The notes under the pieces: generated by a model
What the model saw: the letters and a program-made list of their open reading frames with translations, nothing else
Database searches by the model: none
What the model was told of the DNA's origin: nothing
Made by a program: the position numbers and the translations under genes
Assembly (NCBI GenBank): GCA_012295275.1
Contig: CM022668.1
Coordinates: 16,183,391 to 16,247,390, forward strand
DNA length: 64,000 nt
Source of the DNA: Chrysomallon squamiferum
Lineage: Eukaryota; Mollusca; Gastropoda; Neomphalida; Peltospiridae
Direction of reading: 5' to 3'
In this document: positions 33,072 to 49,359 of the stretch, piece after piece
Position numbering within the stretch: the first letter of the stretch is position 1
How the letters are laid out: each line of letters opens with the position of its first letter

Positions 33072-33464
33072 TCTGAGAGAGAGAAAAAAGAAAGTGTGCA
33101 CGTTTATATATCTATATCTATTTGTCTGTCTGTCCATCTATCTATCTATAGATGTGTGCGTGCATCCGTAAGTGTGTGAGTATGTGTCAAATGAAAAAAG
33201 CAGATGTGCTTCGTTTTGTTGTTGTTACAATAATATTAGTATTAACATATTATTATTAGTAGTAGTAGTATTAGCATTAGTATTAGTATTATTAGTATTA
33301 TTATTATTGTTATTAAACACTTTATCCTCAACTCTCACAATTAAATTTTAAATTAGTAATGACTCGTATCTCAAAACTTCAAAAGTAAGCAAGAAACGTT
33401 TAACCTTGAAATTAATTACCTCTTTAGAGAAATTCACAAATTATATTTCATTTAGACACTCACC
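33072..33464 (-). promoter_or_regulatory. Probable 5' UTR intron of gene B
   Basis: On the minus strand TACGAAG|GTGAGT at 33463 is a strong donor and TTTTCTCTCTCTCAG at 33073-33074 a strong acceptor, leaving about 31 bases of leader before the ATG at 33041. The same two sites are found at the duplicated positions upstream of gene C. Confidence 0.55.
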
Positions 33465-34039
33465 TTCGTACAAGAATATTTTATACACTGTCCTTCGTGT
33501 TTTTAAAATCTTTTTCTCTTTTAAGAATTTAAAATTCTGTGCAGAAAGTTGTTTTAATTTGGCTTAGCAGAGCCAGCCGGAGATGACATAAAAGAATTGA
33601 TTTCTCTCAGTTGACTAACAGACAACGAGAGATGAAATAAAAATGATAAAACAATCGAGATAAATGGTAAACTAGGACTAACCTGTTTTTTTTTTTCTAA
33701 TCGTGATAAAGAGAACGTGCTACAGCAGATGTTGAAAATCGATTGAATTTACCCTGCTGTTCTTCATTTGCTTCTCTGGCGAAACAACAGGGTGTGACTC
33801 GAAAACATTTGTTTTGTGATTAAAATCTGCTGTTCTCATGTAGATATATTTTCTAGGACATTGTATTTGTATATGTGTTATTTTGTGTGTGCGTGTGCTT
33901 TTATGTGTGTACGTCCTGTGTGTTTGTGGGGAACGTCTATATATGTATGTATGTCGGTGGATTTGTATGTTAATCACTAATAATGTTTATCGCTTCTGTA
34001 TGCAAATTCAAATTTGTTTAATGAAATAACTAGAGAATG

Positions 34040-34800
34040 GTGACGAATTAACGAAACAACCCAGATGGCACGAACTTATGATTTTTCCGAGTTACGAGTA
34101 GAGTTTTTGCATTGAGTTGCGAGCGAAAGTCCGAGTTACGAGTTAGTTGGCGCAACGAACAACTCAACATCCGCCCAACATCCCGCGTCTCACTTGTTTG
34201 TTTCACGTGGTTACCTCGCCGTGAAAGCATCTCCGTTGTGTTGTGCTCGCGTTTTGTGCACTATTTTGCCAAATTTCCATGGATCTCAAAGAAATGAATG
34301 CAAAGGACAGTGCTGAGAAGAAGAAGCGGACGATGTCCATTGAATTCAAGCATGAAATCATAGAAAAACTTGCCAGCTGTGTGTGTAGTCGACATGGCTA
34401 GGCAGTACGATCATAGTACTTCTACGATGTGTACCATACTGAAACAGAAGGAGTCGATAAAGGCTACAACTCCAACGAAAGCGTAAAATAATTTCTAAGC
34501 TGCGGGCCTCTGTCCATGAAAACGTGGAGAAACCCTAACCCTGTATACTTTACAAAACCAATTTATTTCTTTACATTCTCTTTTATTTTGGTTTTATACA
34601 ATATTTGTCATTTATAAATATATTTTTCTTATTTAAAAACACGTTATCCAAAATTGGGCCGGTTTTTTGGAGGGGCTGGAACGGATTAATAGTATTTCAA
34701 TAAATTTCAGTCGGGAAAATTGATTTGATATACGAGCAAATTGAGTTACGACCTCGGTCACTGAACGAATTAAACTCGTAAGTGTAGGTATCACTGTTTA
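34040..34800 (+). mobile_element. Dead, internally deleted Tigger/pogo-like DNA transposon, copy 1
   Basis: The end pattern ACTCGTAAG...GGTA near 34776-34792 and the left-end remnant GAGTTACGAGTAGAG near 34090 are relics of Tigger-type inverted repeats. Inside, from about 34278, a short reading resembles the N-terminal helix-turn-helix of pogo-family transposases (KKKRTMSIEFKHEIIEKL, then a broken ARQYDHSTSTM and TILKQKESIKA). The catalytic DDE region is absent. Confidence 0.7.
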
Positions 34801-35075
34801 TATTTTAAAAATAGGTCATGATTATTTAGCTCAATATCAAAATTATATTCTATATATTTGTAGTCCCGATATGTATATATATATTTCTCTTACCATATTC
34901 ACAGTCAGTGAGAATGATTTCTAACGATTTGAAGAAGTTGTTGATAACATTTACATAGCAAAGCAGAATCATTACTTGTATGTTTAAATATCCGTCTTCA
35001 GTGTTAGTAACTAACTAAATAAATAATAAAAAAAAAAAAAAAAAAAAAATAAAATAAAATAAATAGATAGATAGA

Positions 35076-35076
<1 letters not shown>

Positions 35077-35130
<54 letters not shown>
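35077..35130. repeat. (AAAT)n microsatellite at the truncated 3' end of pseudogene D
   Basis: About 13 pure AAAT units. They sit exactly where homology with gene E stops, replacing its last 450 bases. Confidence 0.85.
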
Positions 35131-36348
35131 ATCAGATGTAAAATGCATGTCCACGTCTGTTATCAGAGTCAGGAATTCAAAGAGAGGTCTTCTAAACCCT
35201 TTTTGATTGCTTTGGCCCGAGCAAAAGTTCCTGCTTCCATCAAAATTTCAATGTTAAGTGCTCTGTGTTTGGTTTTCATTTTATTAATGTATTTAATCGA
35301 AGTCAGATATTCGTTAATTCCATCTCTGTAGAGTACAACTCGTAAGACAACAGAACCGCCATAATGAAAAACAGCCACGTTCAGCGATTTCAGAAATCTG
35401 TGTAATGTATTTGATCGTCCGTGAAGTGGCAATATTAGAAATATTATTGTGTCTTTGTATGTGAACGAAGTCGTAGACTCTGTTATTTCAAAAGGTTGAA
35501 AAGTTTGTGTTGTCAGGTATGTTCTGAAAGAAGCGTTTTTGTGTCCTGTTACACAAATATGTTGAAGTCCAGAACCGATTTTGAAATTTTCATAAAAATG
35601 AACAACCACATCAGATTTCAGTCCAAGATTGCGTAGTGACATCATAGAAGCCGATACTCCTATTTTCCATAAAACAACTTAGTAAACTGAAATTGTAAAT
35701 ACATAAACGAAACTCAGTTTTAAATAAAACAAACTAAATAAAAAAAAATAATAAATAAAAAAAAAAAAAAAAGATAAAAAATAAGTAAATAAAAAAAAAT
35801 AAAAAAATTAAAATAAATAAATAAGTAAATAAAAAAAAATAAAAAAAAAAAAAAAAAAAAAAAAAAATAAATAAAAAATAAAAATATATAGTATGCATGA
35901 ATGAGCACGGATAGGTTATAGTTATGTGTAGGTTTATACCTCACTGCATGTATTCATCTGTAATCAGATGCATATTTACTTACATTGGTTATGTATGTGT
36001 ACATATGTTTATGTTTGGATATGTGTATATAATATATCTGTGTGGATGGATCTATGTGTGCATGTTATTATTATTATTTTTTTGTCAATGTATGTTTTGT
36101 AAAACAAAACAAACATTAATAAAATGTTACCTCTTCAGTAGTCGTACAGACAACTTCTTGTTTGTGTGTATCGCATGTCTCAGTAGTATTACACGATGTC
36201 ACCAAGTCGTTTGAAAATATCCTTCTCACTGTTTCTTTAGAGTAGATGCTCCCTGAACTCTGAATACAGTCAGCAAAACTGTCTTGTTTAGTTGTTTTGT
36301 CTTTATTAACCTCGTGTCTTATAACGTGATTTTTAGTGCTATTCGTCG
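35131..36348 (-). pseudogene. Pseudogene D: gutted copy of gene E
   Basis: Two islands match gene E. The segment 35131-35690 matches E exon 2 from about 43450 to 43985 joined directly to its 5' edge near 44345, so about 360 bases of exon 2 are deleted and the 3' 450 bases are missing. The segment 36131-36348 matches the 3' end of E exon 1, including the donor GAG|GTAACATTTT, and stops abruptly inside it. A base is also missing near 35170 (CAGGAATTC against CAGGGAATTC). The anchor, the DxD of the GT31 domain and the whole GT7 catalytic centre are gone. It cannot make a transferase. Confidence 0.88.
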
Positions 36349-36905
36349 AAAAATATACAGAAGATATTAACAACAATTTTAATACAATCAAACAATGACG
36401 GTGAATAAGAATTTATCTCACTTGAAATTAAATTAATCAATACAACACAAACAAAAAATAAAATAAAATAAATACATTACAGACAGTAAAAATTATCGGT
36501 AAATAATGAAACCTCAATCTGCGTTAAGTGATCAGTTTTATCAAGTGTTGTTAACACAGTTATTCATAAACTGGGAGATGACTTCTACAACAAAGTTATA
36601 CATTAGAATTATACACTAAAAAAAAGGATCAGTTTTAATTACTTGACATAGAAAAAGACTGATCACGTGACTAGAGACCAAACAGATAAAAATCGCTGTA
36701 ATAATTTTTTTACTACTGACTTGATTTAAATTTGCTAAGCAAAGCGTGATGTGTTTTCAGTCTCTTACGTTTGAATAATTAAGTAAAATATTCTTCATAC
36801 CTTTAATTATATTTAGTTTTTCTTTCATTTTATTTTCTTCACTTGATTTGCATTTATTTATACTACTTATCTTACTTTGAGTTTAGTTTATTTATTTACA
36901 GTTTC
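36349..36905. repeat. Displaced copy of the A-B intergenic flank
   Basis: 36350-36787 is a copy of 30265-30720, and 36787-36905 a copy of 30068-30185, in swapped order. This is the expected junction of a tandem segmental duplication. A further copy resumes at about 37785 and leads into gene C. Confidence 0.75.
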
Positions 36906-37784
36906 GTTTTACAAAGTTGATTTATCAGGAGTGCAGTGGAGACAAGTTTTTACTGAAAGGAAAATTACACCAAACCTTGAATAAGACGTGACCTAACTAG
37001 AGACGTCAAGGTGAAGGTTACGTCATACCACGTGTTCATGAAAGCGATTGTTTTGGAGATGGTGGAGGTGTTATGGTAAGGCGTGAAATTAAAGGCTGGA
37101 CCCAGATGGTTGTGAACGAATGTGGTGAGGTGCGGAGATAAAATTTTCTAAACACCTGTGCTACCGTTTGAGGAACAGAACAGTACCGGGATGTCATGAC
37201 AACACGATAACACTAGAACACGCATTGCTAGAGTTGTACAGCGGTGTCTCATAATTAACAGTGTTGATAATGTTGCCTGATGGGTCCCCGCAGTTATCAT
37301 CAAAGAGGTCTTTGATGAAATAAAGCGACACTTGTGTGTCGTGTTTAATGCACGAACTCCGGCTTATCCTTCTTCACGTCTGAAATTCCCAAACGATTCT
37401 CCAGAGTTTAGTGTCCTCAGCAAGACAACTGTGTCAGGCGTGTGTCGGTGCGGACGTGGACACGCTCCCTGCTGATTGAGAGAATTTCATTCTCGAACCT
37501 TCCAGTGATGTGAATCATTCGCAAATGAACACTGCGTCACTTTCGTGGACTTCTTCTCCTTTCCATACCTTTCACTTTACCTGAAACAGCGTTTCCTTTA
37601 ATCAGAGATATAGAAAAAGACTCAAAAGGCTTAGTATATTTTCAAACTCCCATTTATTCGGCGAACAAGTTTAAAAAGAATATAGTAACAACAAAATCAA
37701 CAATAACAACAACAACAACAACAACAAAAAGTAATAGATAAATAAATAAGAATTAATAAAATAAAATAAAATCCTGTCATTATT
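36906..37784. other. Insertion of about 0.88 kb absent from the sister duplicate
   Basis: Sequence colinear with 30068-30720 is interrupted here. The insert has more balanced base composition than its surroundings and ends in a simple A-rich tail with (AAC)n, TAAATAAAT and AAATA runs (about 37690-37770). No terminal inverted repeat or open frame is seen. An old retroposed element is one possibility; a deletion in the sister copy is the other. Confidence 0.4.
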
Positions 37785-38300
37785 TTTATTCTACTTAAAC
37801 AGCAAATAAAATATTATCTCAAAAAAGTATTTATTATATCTATTTAAAACATATACAGAAGACATATTAAGAACAATTTTAATACAATGCAACAATGACG
37901 GTGAATAAGAATTTATCTCACTTGAAATTAAATTAATCAGTACAACACAAACAAAAATTAAAATAAAATAAATACATTACAGATAGTGAAAATTATCGAT
38001 AAATTATGAAACCTCAATCTGCGTTAAGTGATCGAGTTTTATCACATCTTGTTAACACAGTTGTTCATAAACTGGGAGATTAACCGTTCTGCCGATGACT
38101 TCTACAACAAAGTTATACATTAGAATTATACACTAAAACAAAACAAAAAAATCAGTTATAATTACATAACTTGGCGTAGAAAAAGACTGATCACGTGACT
38201 AGAGACTAAGCAGACGCCCACCACCCTGATAAAAATCGCCGTAATAATTTTTTTTACTACTGACTTGATTTAAATTTGCTAAGCAAAGCGTGGTGTATTT

Positions 38301-39872
38301 TCAGTCTGTTAAGTTTGAATAATTAAGTAAAATTTCTGCTAAGACTCTTTGAGAACCGTAAATTTCTGACCACGAGCTGACACAGTCGTCGAACTCATCA
38401 CGTGACAGGTTGACGTCACATGTTCTTTTAGAATGAATGTTGTATAGTCCAGTATCAGTGGCTCGAAAAATAGTTAAACCCTTTTTTATGTTCCTTTCTA
38501 TGAAGTTGTCGCTGTCTCTTTCCCAGCTCTCAATTTCCATATCATTTTTATACACTCCAACAATATTGTTCCTAGAATGACGCCAAGTTCCATAGTCTTG
38601 ATCAAAATTAAACTTTATTTTGTCATCAAAACAGTCTGGATTACTGAAACAAATTGTGTTCGGATCGTACTGTGAGAAGTAAACAGGAAAATAGACTTGT
38701 TTACCAAGTTTTGTGTTTAGAAAAACTCGGTGTAAAAATTCTCCTGTAAGACGCATATCAACATCCATGATAACGACCAGTGAGTTTGGAGAGAGATTTT
38801 CTAATCCTTTTTTCATTGCTTTAGCGCGAGAAAAGTCTTCTGTCATCTGAAGTATTTTTATTTTCAAATTTTTACTTTTATTCTTCAGTTTATTAATACA
38901 ACGTTTCATCAAAAAATATTCATTTCTATTGTTTTTAGGTGTGACGACGTTCAAAATTATGTTATGCGAATAATAATTAGAAACAGCAACATTTAATGAC
39001 TGAAGAAATCCAGAACACGATTTTGTATACTTGTACATGGGTAATATCACATACATATCGGAATAGTTAAGTTCTGTGGTATTTTCGGTTACCTCCCCTG
39101 GCAGAAATCGCCGAACTGCTTCCCGAGCCCGATATTTCGACTTGTTCTTTACAACCGTGACGTTTCTTAATCCGAAAGTAACTGCTAGACTTTCGTAAAA
39201 GAAACTTGATACATATGACTTTCCTTCCTTAACAAAGGTTTTTAATCTGACATTCCTTTTTTCCCTCCGAGCTTTCATAAAAGTCTTTTGATTGAGAAGT
39301 TGATGTGAGTGTTCATTTCCAGACTTAATAAAATTCCACACTTCCGGTTCTTGACTTCCGTAGTTTTGCATGAACTTCCTGTCAGCGTATTTCCATTCAT
39401 TTATCATTTGACGTGTGTCGTTGAGTTGCAGCTGACTTATCATTTTGTTCAACACGTCCACAGAGTCCTGTAGTCGTACTGCTTGTAGTTTTAACTGTGA
39501 AAGATCCTGAAGGCTATAGAGGTTGTGTAGTTTGTACACTTTACCCGGTTCTTTAATAGGATGCATCGTCAGAGCCGAGGGAAAGGCTCCAGGTATCCAG
39601 TTTTTCAGAGAGTTGTTTTGATAAAACAGACGTTGAAACTGGAAAGAAAAAGAAGACAATTAAATATATATATATTTTTTTTTTTTTTAGCAGTAAGTAT
39701 GAAGACAGCAGGAAATTGTCTTTAGTGATAAATAGAAAGAGCATGGATAAATTTCCATGTTGTTCTTTTATTTCAAAAGAGATTGAATAAAATAACCAAA
39801 TAAACAAAAGCCAACAGAGAAAGAAAGAAAGAAAAAAGCAGATATACAAACAATCAAACAAACAAATAATAA

Positions 39873-39915
<43 letters not shown>

Positions 39916-40648
39916 AAAGTTTAACCTCAAAACTAAGTGTACAGGATAAGCCACATCTGTGATAAACACATCTGCCGAGTTCCGTGTCTTCGTGTGACGT
40001 CACTGTGTTGTTTAGACAAGACGTAATTCCTGGAACCAGTTGCCTTAAAGTATTCCTAGAAAAAACAATTCCTGGACCACCGAGACAGTAATACGTATTC
40101 AGTCCTAACTTTCTTCTTTCATTTTTTCTTCCTAAAGCAGGCTGACCCATGTACAGTTCCCTGGAACTATTTACAGAGCGTAGGAATCTCTCCAGTGATC
40201 TTGGTTTCATAAACATATCATCGTCTGCTCGCATGAACCACTCGAATTTGTCCAAGTAATTATCATGCATGTACTTTATCACAGAGAAACATTTCTTCTG
40301 TGGTGGATAAACTTCGTCAAATACATCATCCAACGTAACAACAGGTAAGTTTCCACGATATTTATCTCCCTTTTCCTATAAAGAACGTCAGCTTTCCCGA
40401 TATTTTAGGAATTAACTTCCCCCAAGTACGTTCAATGGCTTCTACTCGTGTGATTAAGTTTTTCTTGTAGTCATGACAGCAATGAAAATAAAAGATTCTT
40501 GGAAGCGTTTCAGACTTCGTGAATCATTCGAATAAAGATGAACGTTTGATCTCAGACAGATGAGTTTAAATAATAAATAATTTCCAAAAATGAAGCCCAA
40601 CAAGAATCCAAACAAAAACAACAAAAGACTGATTTTAAACCTTTCCAT
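38301..40648 (-). CDS. Gene C: chondroitin sulfate synthase-like, two coding exons (40648-39926, 39638-38301), two compensating indels
   Basis: Close duplicate of gene B. Exon 1 should give 241 residues, with an anchor, ADDDMF, YYCLGGPGIVFS and HEDTELG. Against B it lacks one base near 40460 (TTTTTCTTG against TTCTTTCTTG), which produces a stop right after MTTRKT. It gains one near 40373 (CCCTTTTCC against CCCTTCCC), which restores the frame, so total exon length is still 723. Exon 2 (446 codons with stop) is fully open from the acceptor TTTCCAG at 39639: FQRLFYQNNSLKNW at its start, DVDMRLTGEF, HRVFLNTKLG. Its GT7 signature is decayed as in B (SWERDS, NIH). Either a recent pseudogene or an intact gene with sequence errors. 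Confidence 0.72.
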
Positions 40649-40678
40649 ATTTAAACGTCACGTTTGTTTTTCGCTGAT

Positions 40679-41003
40679 TCTGAGAGAGAGAAAAAATAAA
40701 ATTATATACGTTTATATATATATATCTATTTGTCTGTCTGTCCATCTATCTATCTATAGATGTGTGTTTGTCGTGTGCGTGCATCCGTGAATGTGTGAGT
40801 ATGTGTGAAATGAAAAAGTAGATGTGCTTCGTTTTGTTGTTGTTACAGTAATATTATTATTATTATTATTATAGTTATTAAACATTTTATCCTGAACTCT
40901 CACAATTAAATTTTAAAATAGTAATGACTCGTATCTCAAAACTTAAAAACAAAGCAGGAAAAGTTTAACCTTGAATTAATTATATTTCACTTATACTCTC
41001 ACC
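40679..41003 (-). promoter_or_regulatory. Probable 5' UTR intron of gene C
   Basis: Minus-strand donor ACACGAAG|GTGAGAG at 41002 and acceptor CTCTCTCAG at 40680-40681 match the sites upstream of gene B. A comparable donor, ACACGAAG|GTAAGT, lies upstream of gene E at 46203. Confidence 0.5.
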
Positions 41004-41566
41004 TTCGTGTTTTTGAAAACATTTTTTCTGTAGAAATTAAAAATCCTGTGCAGAAACTTGCTTTAATTTGGCTTAGCAGAGCCAGCCGGAGATGACATAA
41101 AAGAATGCAGATGCTTTGATTTCTATTAGTTGACTAAGAGACAACGAAAGATGAAATAAAAATGATAAAACAATCCAGATAAATGGTAAACTAGGACTAA
41201 TCTGTTTGTTCTGATCGTGATAAAAGGAACGTGCTACAGCAGATGTTGAAAATCGATTGAATTTACCTTGCTATGCTTAATTCGCTTCTTTGGCATAACG
41301 ACAGGGTGTGACTCGAAAAGATTTGTTTTGTGATGCAAATCTGCTGTTCTCATGTAGATATATTTTCTAGGACAACGTATTTGTATATGTGTTATTTTGT
41401 ATGGGTGTGTCTGCTTTTGTGTGTGTACTTCTTGTGTGTGTTTGTGGGGAATTGTATAATGTATGTATGTCTCTGCATGGGTATGTTAATCATTAATAAT
41501 ATTTATCGCTTCTGTATGTAAATTCAGTTTGAAATAACTAGAGAATTGTGATGAATTGTGCTGAGA

Positions 41567-41571
41567 GAGAG

Positions 41572-41652
<81 letters not shown>

Positions 41653-41687
41653 TAGATAGAGAGAGAGAGAGAAGACAGAGAGAGAGA

Positions 41688-41767
<80 letters not shown>
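41567..41767. repeat. Compound (GA)n/(GATA)n microsatellite
   Basis: About 200 bases of GA repeats with GATA interruptions. It lies in the duplicated region upstream of gene C but has no long counterpart in the sister unit, so it expanded after duplication. Confidence 0.9.
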
Positions 41768-41769
<2 letters not shown>

Positions 41770-41879
41770 TATGAAGGTAGAGAGGTCGAGGATATACATG
41801 TGTATCTATCTATCTCTCTATCTATATATCTATCTATCTATGTATGTATATATAATTTCTCTATATATGAAACGAATAC

Positions 41880-42630
41880 AGTGGTACCTTGACTTACGAG
41901 TGCACCAAGTTATGAGTTTTCAGAGTTACGAGTAGTGTTCCGATGATTTTTTGCGTTGAGTTGCGAGCCACTATACGAGCTAGTTGGCACAACGAACAAC
42001 TCAACATCCGCCCAACATCCCTCGTCTCACTTGTTTGGTTCACCTGGCTACCTCGCCGTGGAAGCATCTCCCTTGTGTTGAGCTCGCGTTTTGTGCAGTA
42101 TTTTGCTAAATTTATTTTTTCTGACCACGGATCCTAAGAAAGTGAGTGCAAAGGACAGTGCTGAGAAGAAGAAGCGGACGATGTTCATTGAATTAAAGCA
42201 TGAAATCATAGAAAAACTTGCCAGCTGTGTGTGTAGTCGACATGGCTAGGCAGTACGATCATAGTACTTCAAAGATGTGTACCATACTGAAACAGAAGGA
42301 TTCGATAAAGGCTACAACTCCAACCAAAGCGTTAAAATAATTTCTAAGCTGCGGGCCTCTGTCCATGAAAACGTGGAGAAACCCTAACCCTGTACACTTT
42401 ACAAAACCAATTTATTTCTTTACATTCTCTTTTATTTTGTTTTTATACTTGTATTTATCACTTATAATAACATTTTTATTATTCAAAAACACGTTAACAA
42501 AAAATGGGGGTAATTTTGGGGGGATTAATGGTATTTCAATAAATTTTAGTTGGGAAAACTGATTTGATATACGAGCAAATTGAATCACGAAACGAATTAA
42601 ACTCGTAAGTCTAGGTACCTCTGTTTATAT
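41880..42630 (+). mobile_element. Dead, internally deleted Tigger/pogo-like DNA transposon, copy 2
   Basis: Left end CAGTGGTACCTTGACTTACG at 41880 and right end reading CGTAAGTCTAGGTACCTCTG to about 42623 form imperfect inverted repeats of the Tigger type, with TA before the left end. The interior keeps the same broken transposase N-terminus as copy 1 (KKKRTMFIELKHEIIEKL). It sits at the same place in its duplicate as copy 1, so the insertion predates the segmental duplication. Confidence 0.8.
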
Positions 42631-42987
42631 TTGACAAATAGGTCATGATTATCTAGCTCAGTATCAGAATTACAGCCTGTACATTTGTAGCCTCAATATG
42701 TGTGTATATATTTATTTGTATCTTTATCTTACCATATTCGCAGTCAGTGAGGATGAGTTCCAGCAATTTGAAGATGTTGTTGATAGCATTTCCATAGCAA
42801 CGAAGAATCATTACTTTGTATTTTTAAATATCCATCTTCAATGTTAGTAACTAAATAAATAAATAATTAAAATAAATAATAAATAAATTAATAAATAAAA
42901 CAAATAACAAATAACAAATAAATAAATAAATAAATAAAACAAATCAAAATAAATTAACATATAAAACTATCAAAAGGTTTGCCGTAT

Positions 42988-45620
42988 TTATTTGATGTTT
43001 GTTTTATTGAAGATAATATTAAACAAAACAGACTGAGATCCGTACAGTACATCACGTGATCGAATACACATTCTGAACTGGTCACGTGGTAGGCTTATGT
43101 CACAGATCTTGCTATGGTAGCGGTGCACTAAAGCCGGGTCGGTCGTTCTGAACACTGATAATCCGCTTTTGACGCATTTCTCACAGAAATCGGCGTCTTC
43201 CTTTCCCCACCCTTGTATTAACGCGTTGAAATTCCCCACCTTCAACACATCGCTCTTGTACACGCCTACAATACCAAAACCGAAATAGCGCCAAGTCCCG
43301 CGTTCTTGGTCAAAATTAAAGGTTGTAGTGTTGGGTGCACATTCCTGTTTGACAGAGCACAGTAGAGATGGGTCGTATTCGGTGAATGTTACAGGGAAAT
43401 AGGCTCGTTTGCCTAACTCGGTGTTCAGGAACACTCTTTGTAAAAAATCAGATGTAAAATGCATGTCCACGTCTGTTATCAGAGTCAGGGAATTCAAAGA
43501 GAGGTTTTCTAAACCCTTTTTGATTGCTTTAGCCCTAGCAAAAGCTCCTGCTTCCATCAAAATTTCAATTTTAAGTGCTCTGTGTTTGGTTTTCATGTTG
43601 TTAATGTACTTAATCGAAGTCAGATATTCGTTAATTCCATCTCTGTAGAGTACAACTCGTAACACAACAGAACCACCAAAATTAGAAATAGCCACATCCA
43701 GCGATTTCAGAAATCTGTGTAAAGTATTTGATCGTCCGTGAAGTGGCAATATTAGAAATATTATTGTGTCTTTGTATGTGAACGAAGTCATAGACTCAGT
43801 TATTTCAAAAGGTTGAAAAGTTCGTGTTGTCAGGTATGTTCTGAAAGAAACGTTTTTCTGTCCTGTTACAAAAATATGTTGAAGTCCAGAACCGATTTTG
43901 AAATTTTCATAAAAATGAACAACCACATCAGATTTCAGTCCAAGATTGCGTAATGACATCATAGAAGCCGATATTCCTATTTTCCGTCTGTTTTGAATTT
44001 TTTCAAACGGTTTTTCAAACAAGTTTCTGTGAGAATACACTAAACTGGATCTTACGAAATGCCAGATGATTTCTTCCCCAAGCGGTTTGAGTTTATTTAC
44101 AAACTCTTCACAAAATATTTGTTTATTTTCATCCATTGTCATTTGTAGAAGTCGATTGTTTGTTTTTAGTATTACGTCATCTAGCTGGGATAACTTCTTT
44201 CTAAGCTGTATGATGTTTGTAATGTGAAAATAGGTCTGTAGATTATAGAAAAAGTTATCCTGCTTTACAGGGTAGACAGTTAGCGCGTTACTCAACCTTT
44301 TGTCAAATTTTTCATTAACTGAAAACTTGTCACCATTATACTTCTGATAAAACAGCTTAGTAAACTGAAATTGTAAATAAATAAACTAAAATCAGTTTTA
44401 AATAAAACAAAGTGAATAAAATAAAATAAGATAAATAAATAAACAAATAAATATATACATAAACAAATAAATAAATAAATAAGTAAGTAAATAAATAATA
44501 AATAAATAAATTTAAAAAAAAGTAATAAATAAAAAAATAAATAAAAATAAAAAATAAAAATATATAGTATGCCTGAATGAGCGCGGATAGGTTATAATTA
44601 TGTGTAGGTTTATACCTCACTGCATGTATTCATTTATAATCATATGCATATTTACTATGCATACTTATGTATGTGTACATATGTTTATGTTTGGATATAT
44701 GTATATAATATATCTGTGTGGATGCATCTACGTGTGTATGTTTTGTACGTGTTTACATATCTATACGGATATGTGTGTGTGTGTGTGTGTGTGTGTGTTT
44801 GTGGATGTTTGTGTATATGTGTCCATGTCTAAATGAAAGGACGTATTGCTCCTATATGGAGTAATAAAACAGTTAAACATTACAAAGAAATTTAATATTA
44901 GTTTTTAAGCACAAAACAAACATTAATAAAATGTTACCTCTTCAGTAGTCGTACAGACAATTTCTTGTTTGTGTGTATCGCATGTCTCACTAGTATTACA
45001 CGATGTCACCAAGTCGTTTGAAAATATCCTTCTCACTGTTTCTTTAGAGTAGATGCTCCCTGAACTCTGAATACAATCAGCAAAACTGTCTTGTTTAGAT
45101 TTGTTGTCTTCATTAACCTCGTGTCTTATAACGTGAGGTTTGGTGCTGTTCATCGAACGTAGAAAAAGATCCAGGTGTTTATATCTGACAAATGTATCAG
45201 CATCTGCGGTCATGAACCATTCAAAGACGTCTTCGTAATTATCATGCATGTATTTCAACATGGAAAAATGCTTTTGTCGAGTGGACGTTTTTTCAGATAT
45301 ATCGCTTAAGACCACTACCGGAAGATTTCCAGAATGTTTTTCGCTCTTTTCTGTGAATTGTATTATCATACCTGGTATTTGTCTCGCCCACGTATCAAAT
45401 ATCACTGCTGAACGATTTCTAAGATTAGTTCTAGATGTCATGAGACCAATTAACAGAAATTTTTCTTTAATTTGTAAATGTGTGTCTCGTGTTTTATTTC
45501 GACCTGCGTATGCTCTGAAACACGACAGTTTATGAAATGTTAAGGATAAAATGTTTACTAAGCACGTACCAAGGACTAACCCAGAAAGAAAGTACAAAAA
45601 GGTTTTCCAAACAGTTTCAT
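42988..45620 (-). CDS. Gene E: chondroitin sulfate synthase-like with degenerate GT31 half, two coding exons (45620-44938, 44364-42988)
   Basis: Exon 2 (459 codons with stop) is open and keeps the full GT7 set: ILPLHGRS, DVDMHFTSDFL, QRVFLNTELGKRAYFP, QERGTWRYFGFGIVGVYKSD, GWGKED and HRYH. Exon 1 keeps an anchor and ADADTF, still a DxD, but the glycine-rich GGPG motif and HEDTELG are gone (CIQSSGSIYS and CDTHKQEIVC instead). A predicted GalNAc transferase without a working GT31 half is the simplest reading. The ATG at 45620 is in a different frame from the body of exon 1: the frame shifts by one base within the next 15 codons, and no in-frame ATG lies upstream of that body. Donor GAG|GTAACA at 44937; acceptor TTTCAG at 44365-44366. 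Confidence 0.8.
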
Positions 45621-49359
<3,739 letters not shown>

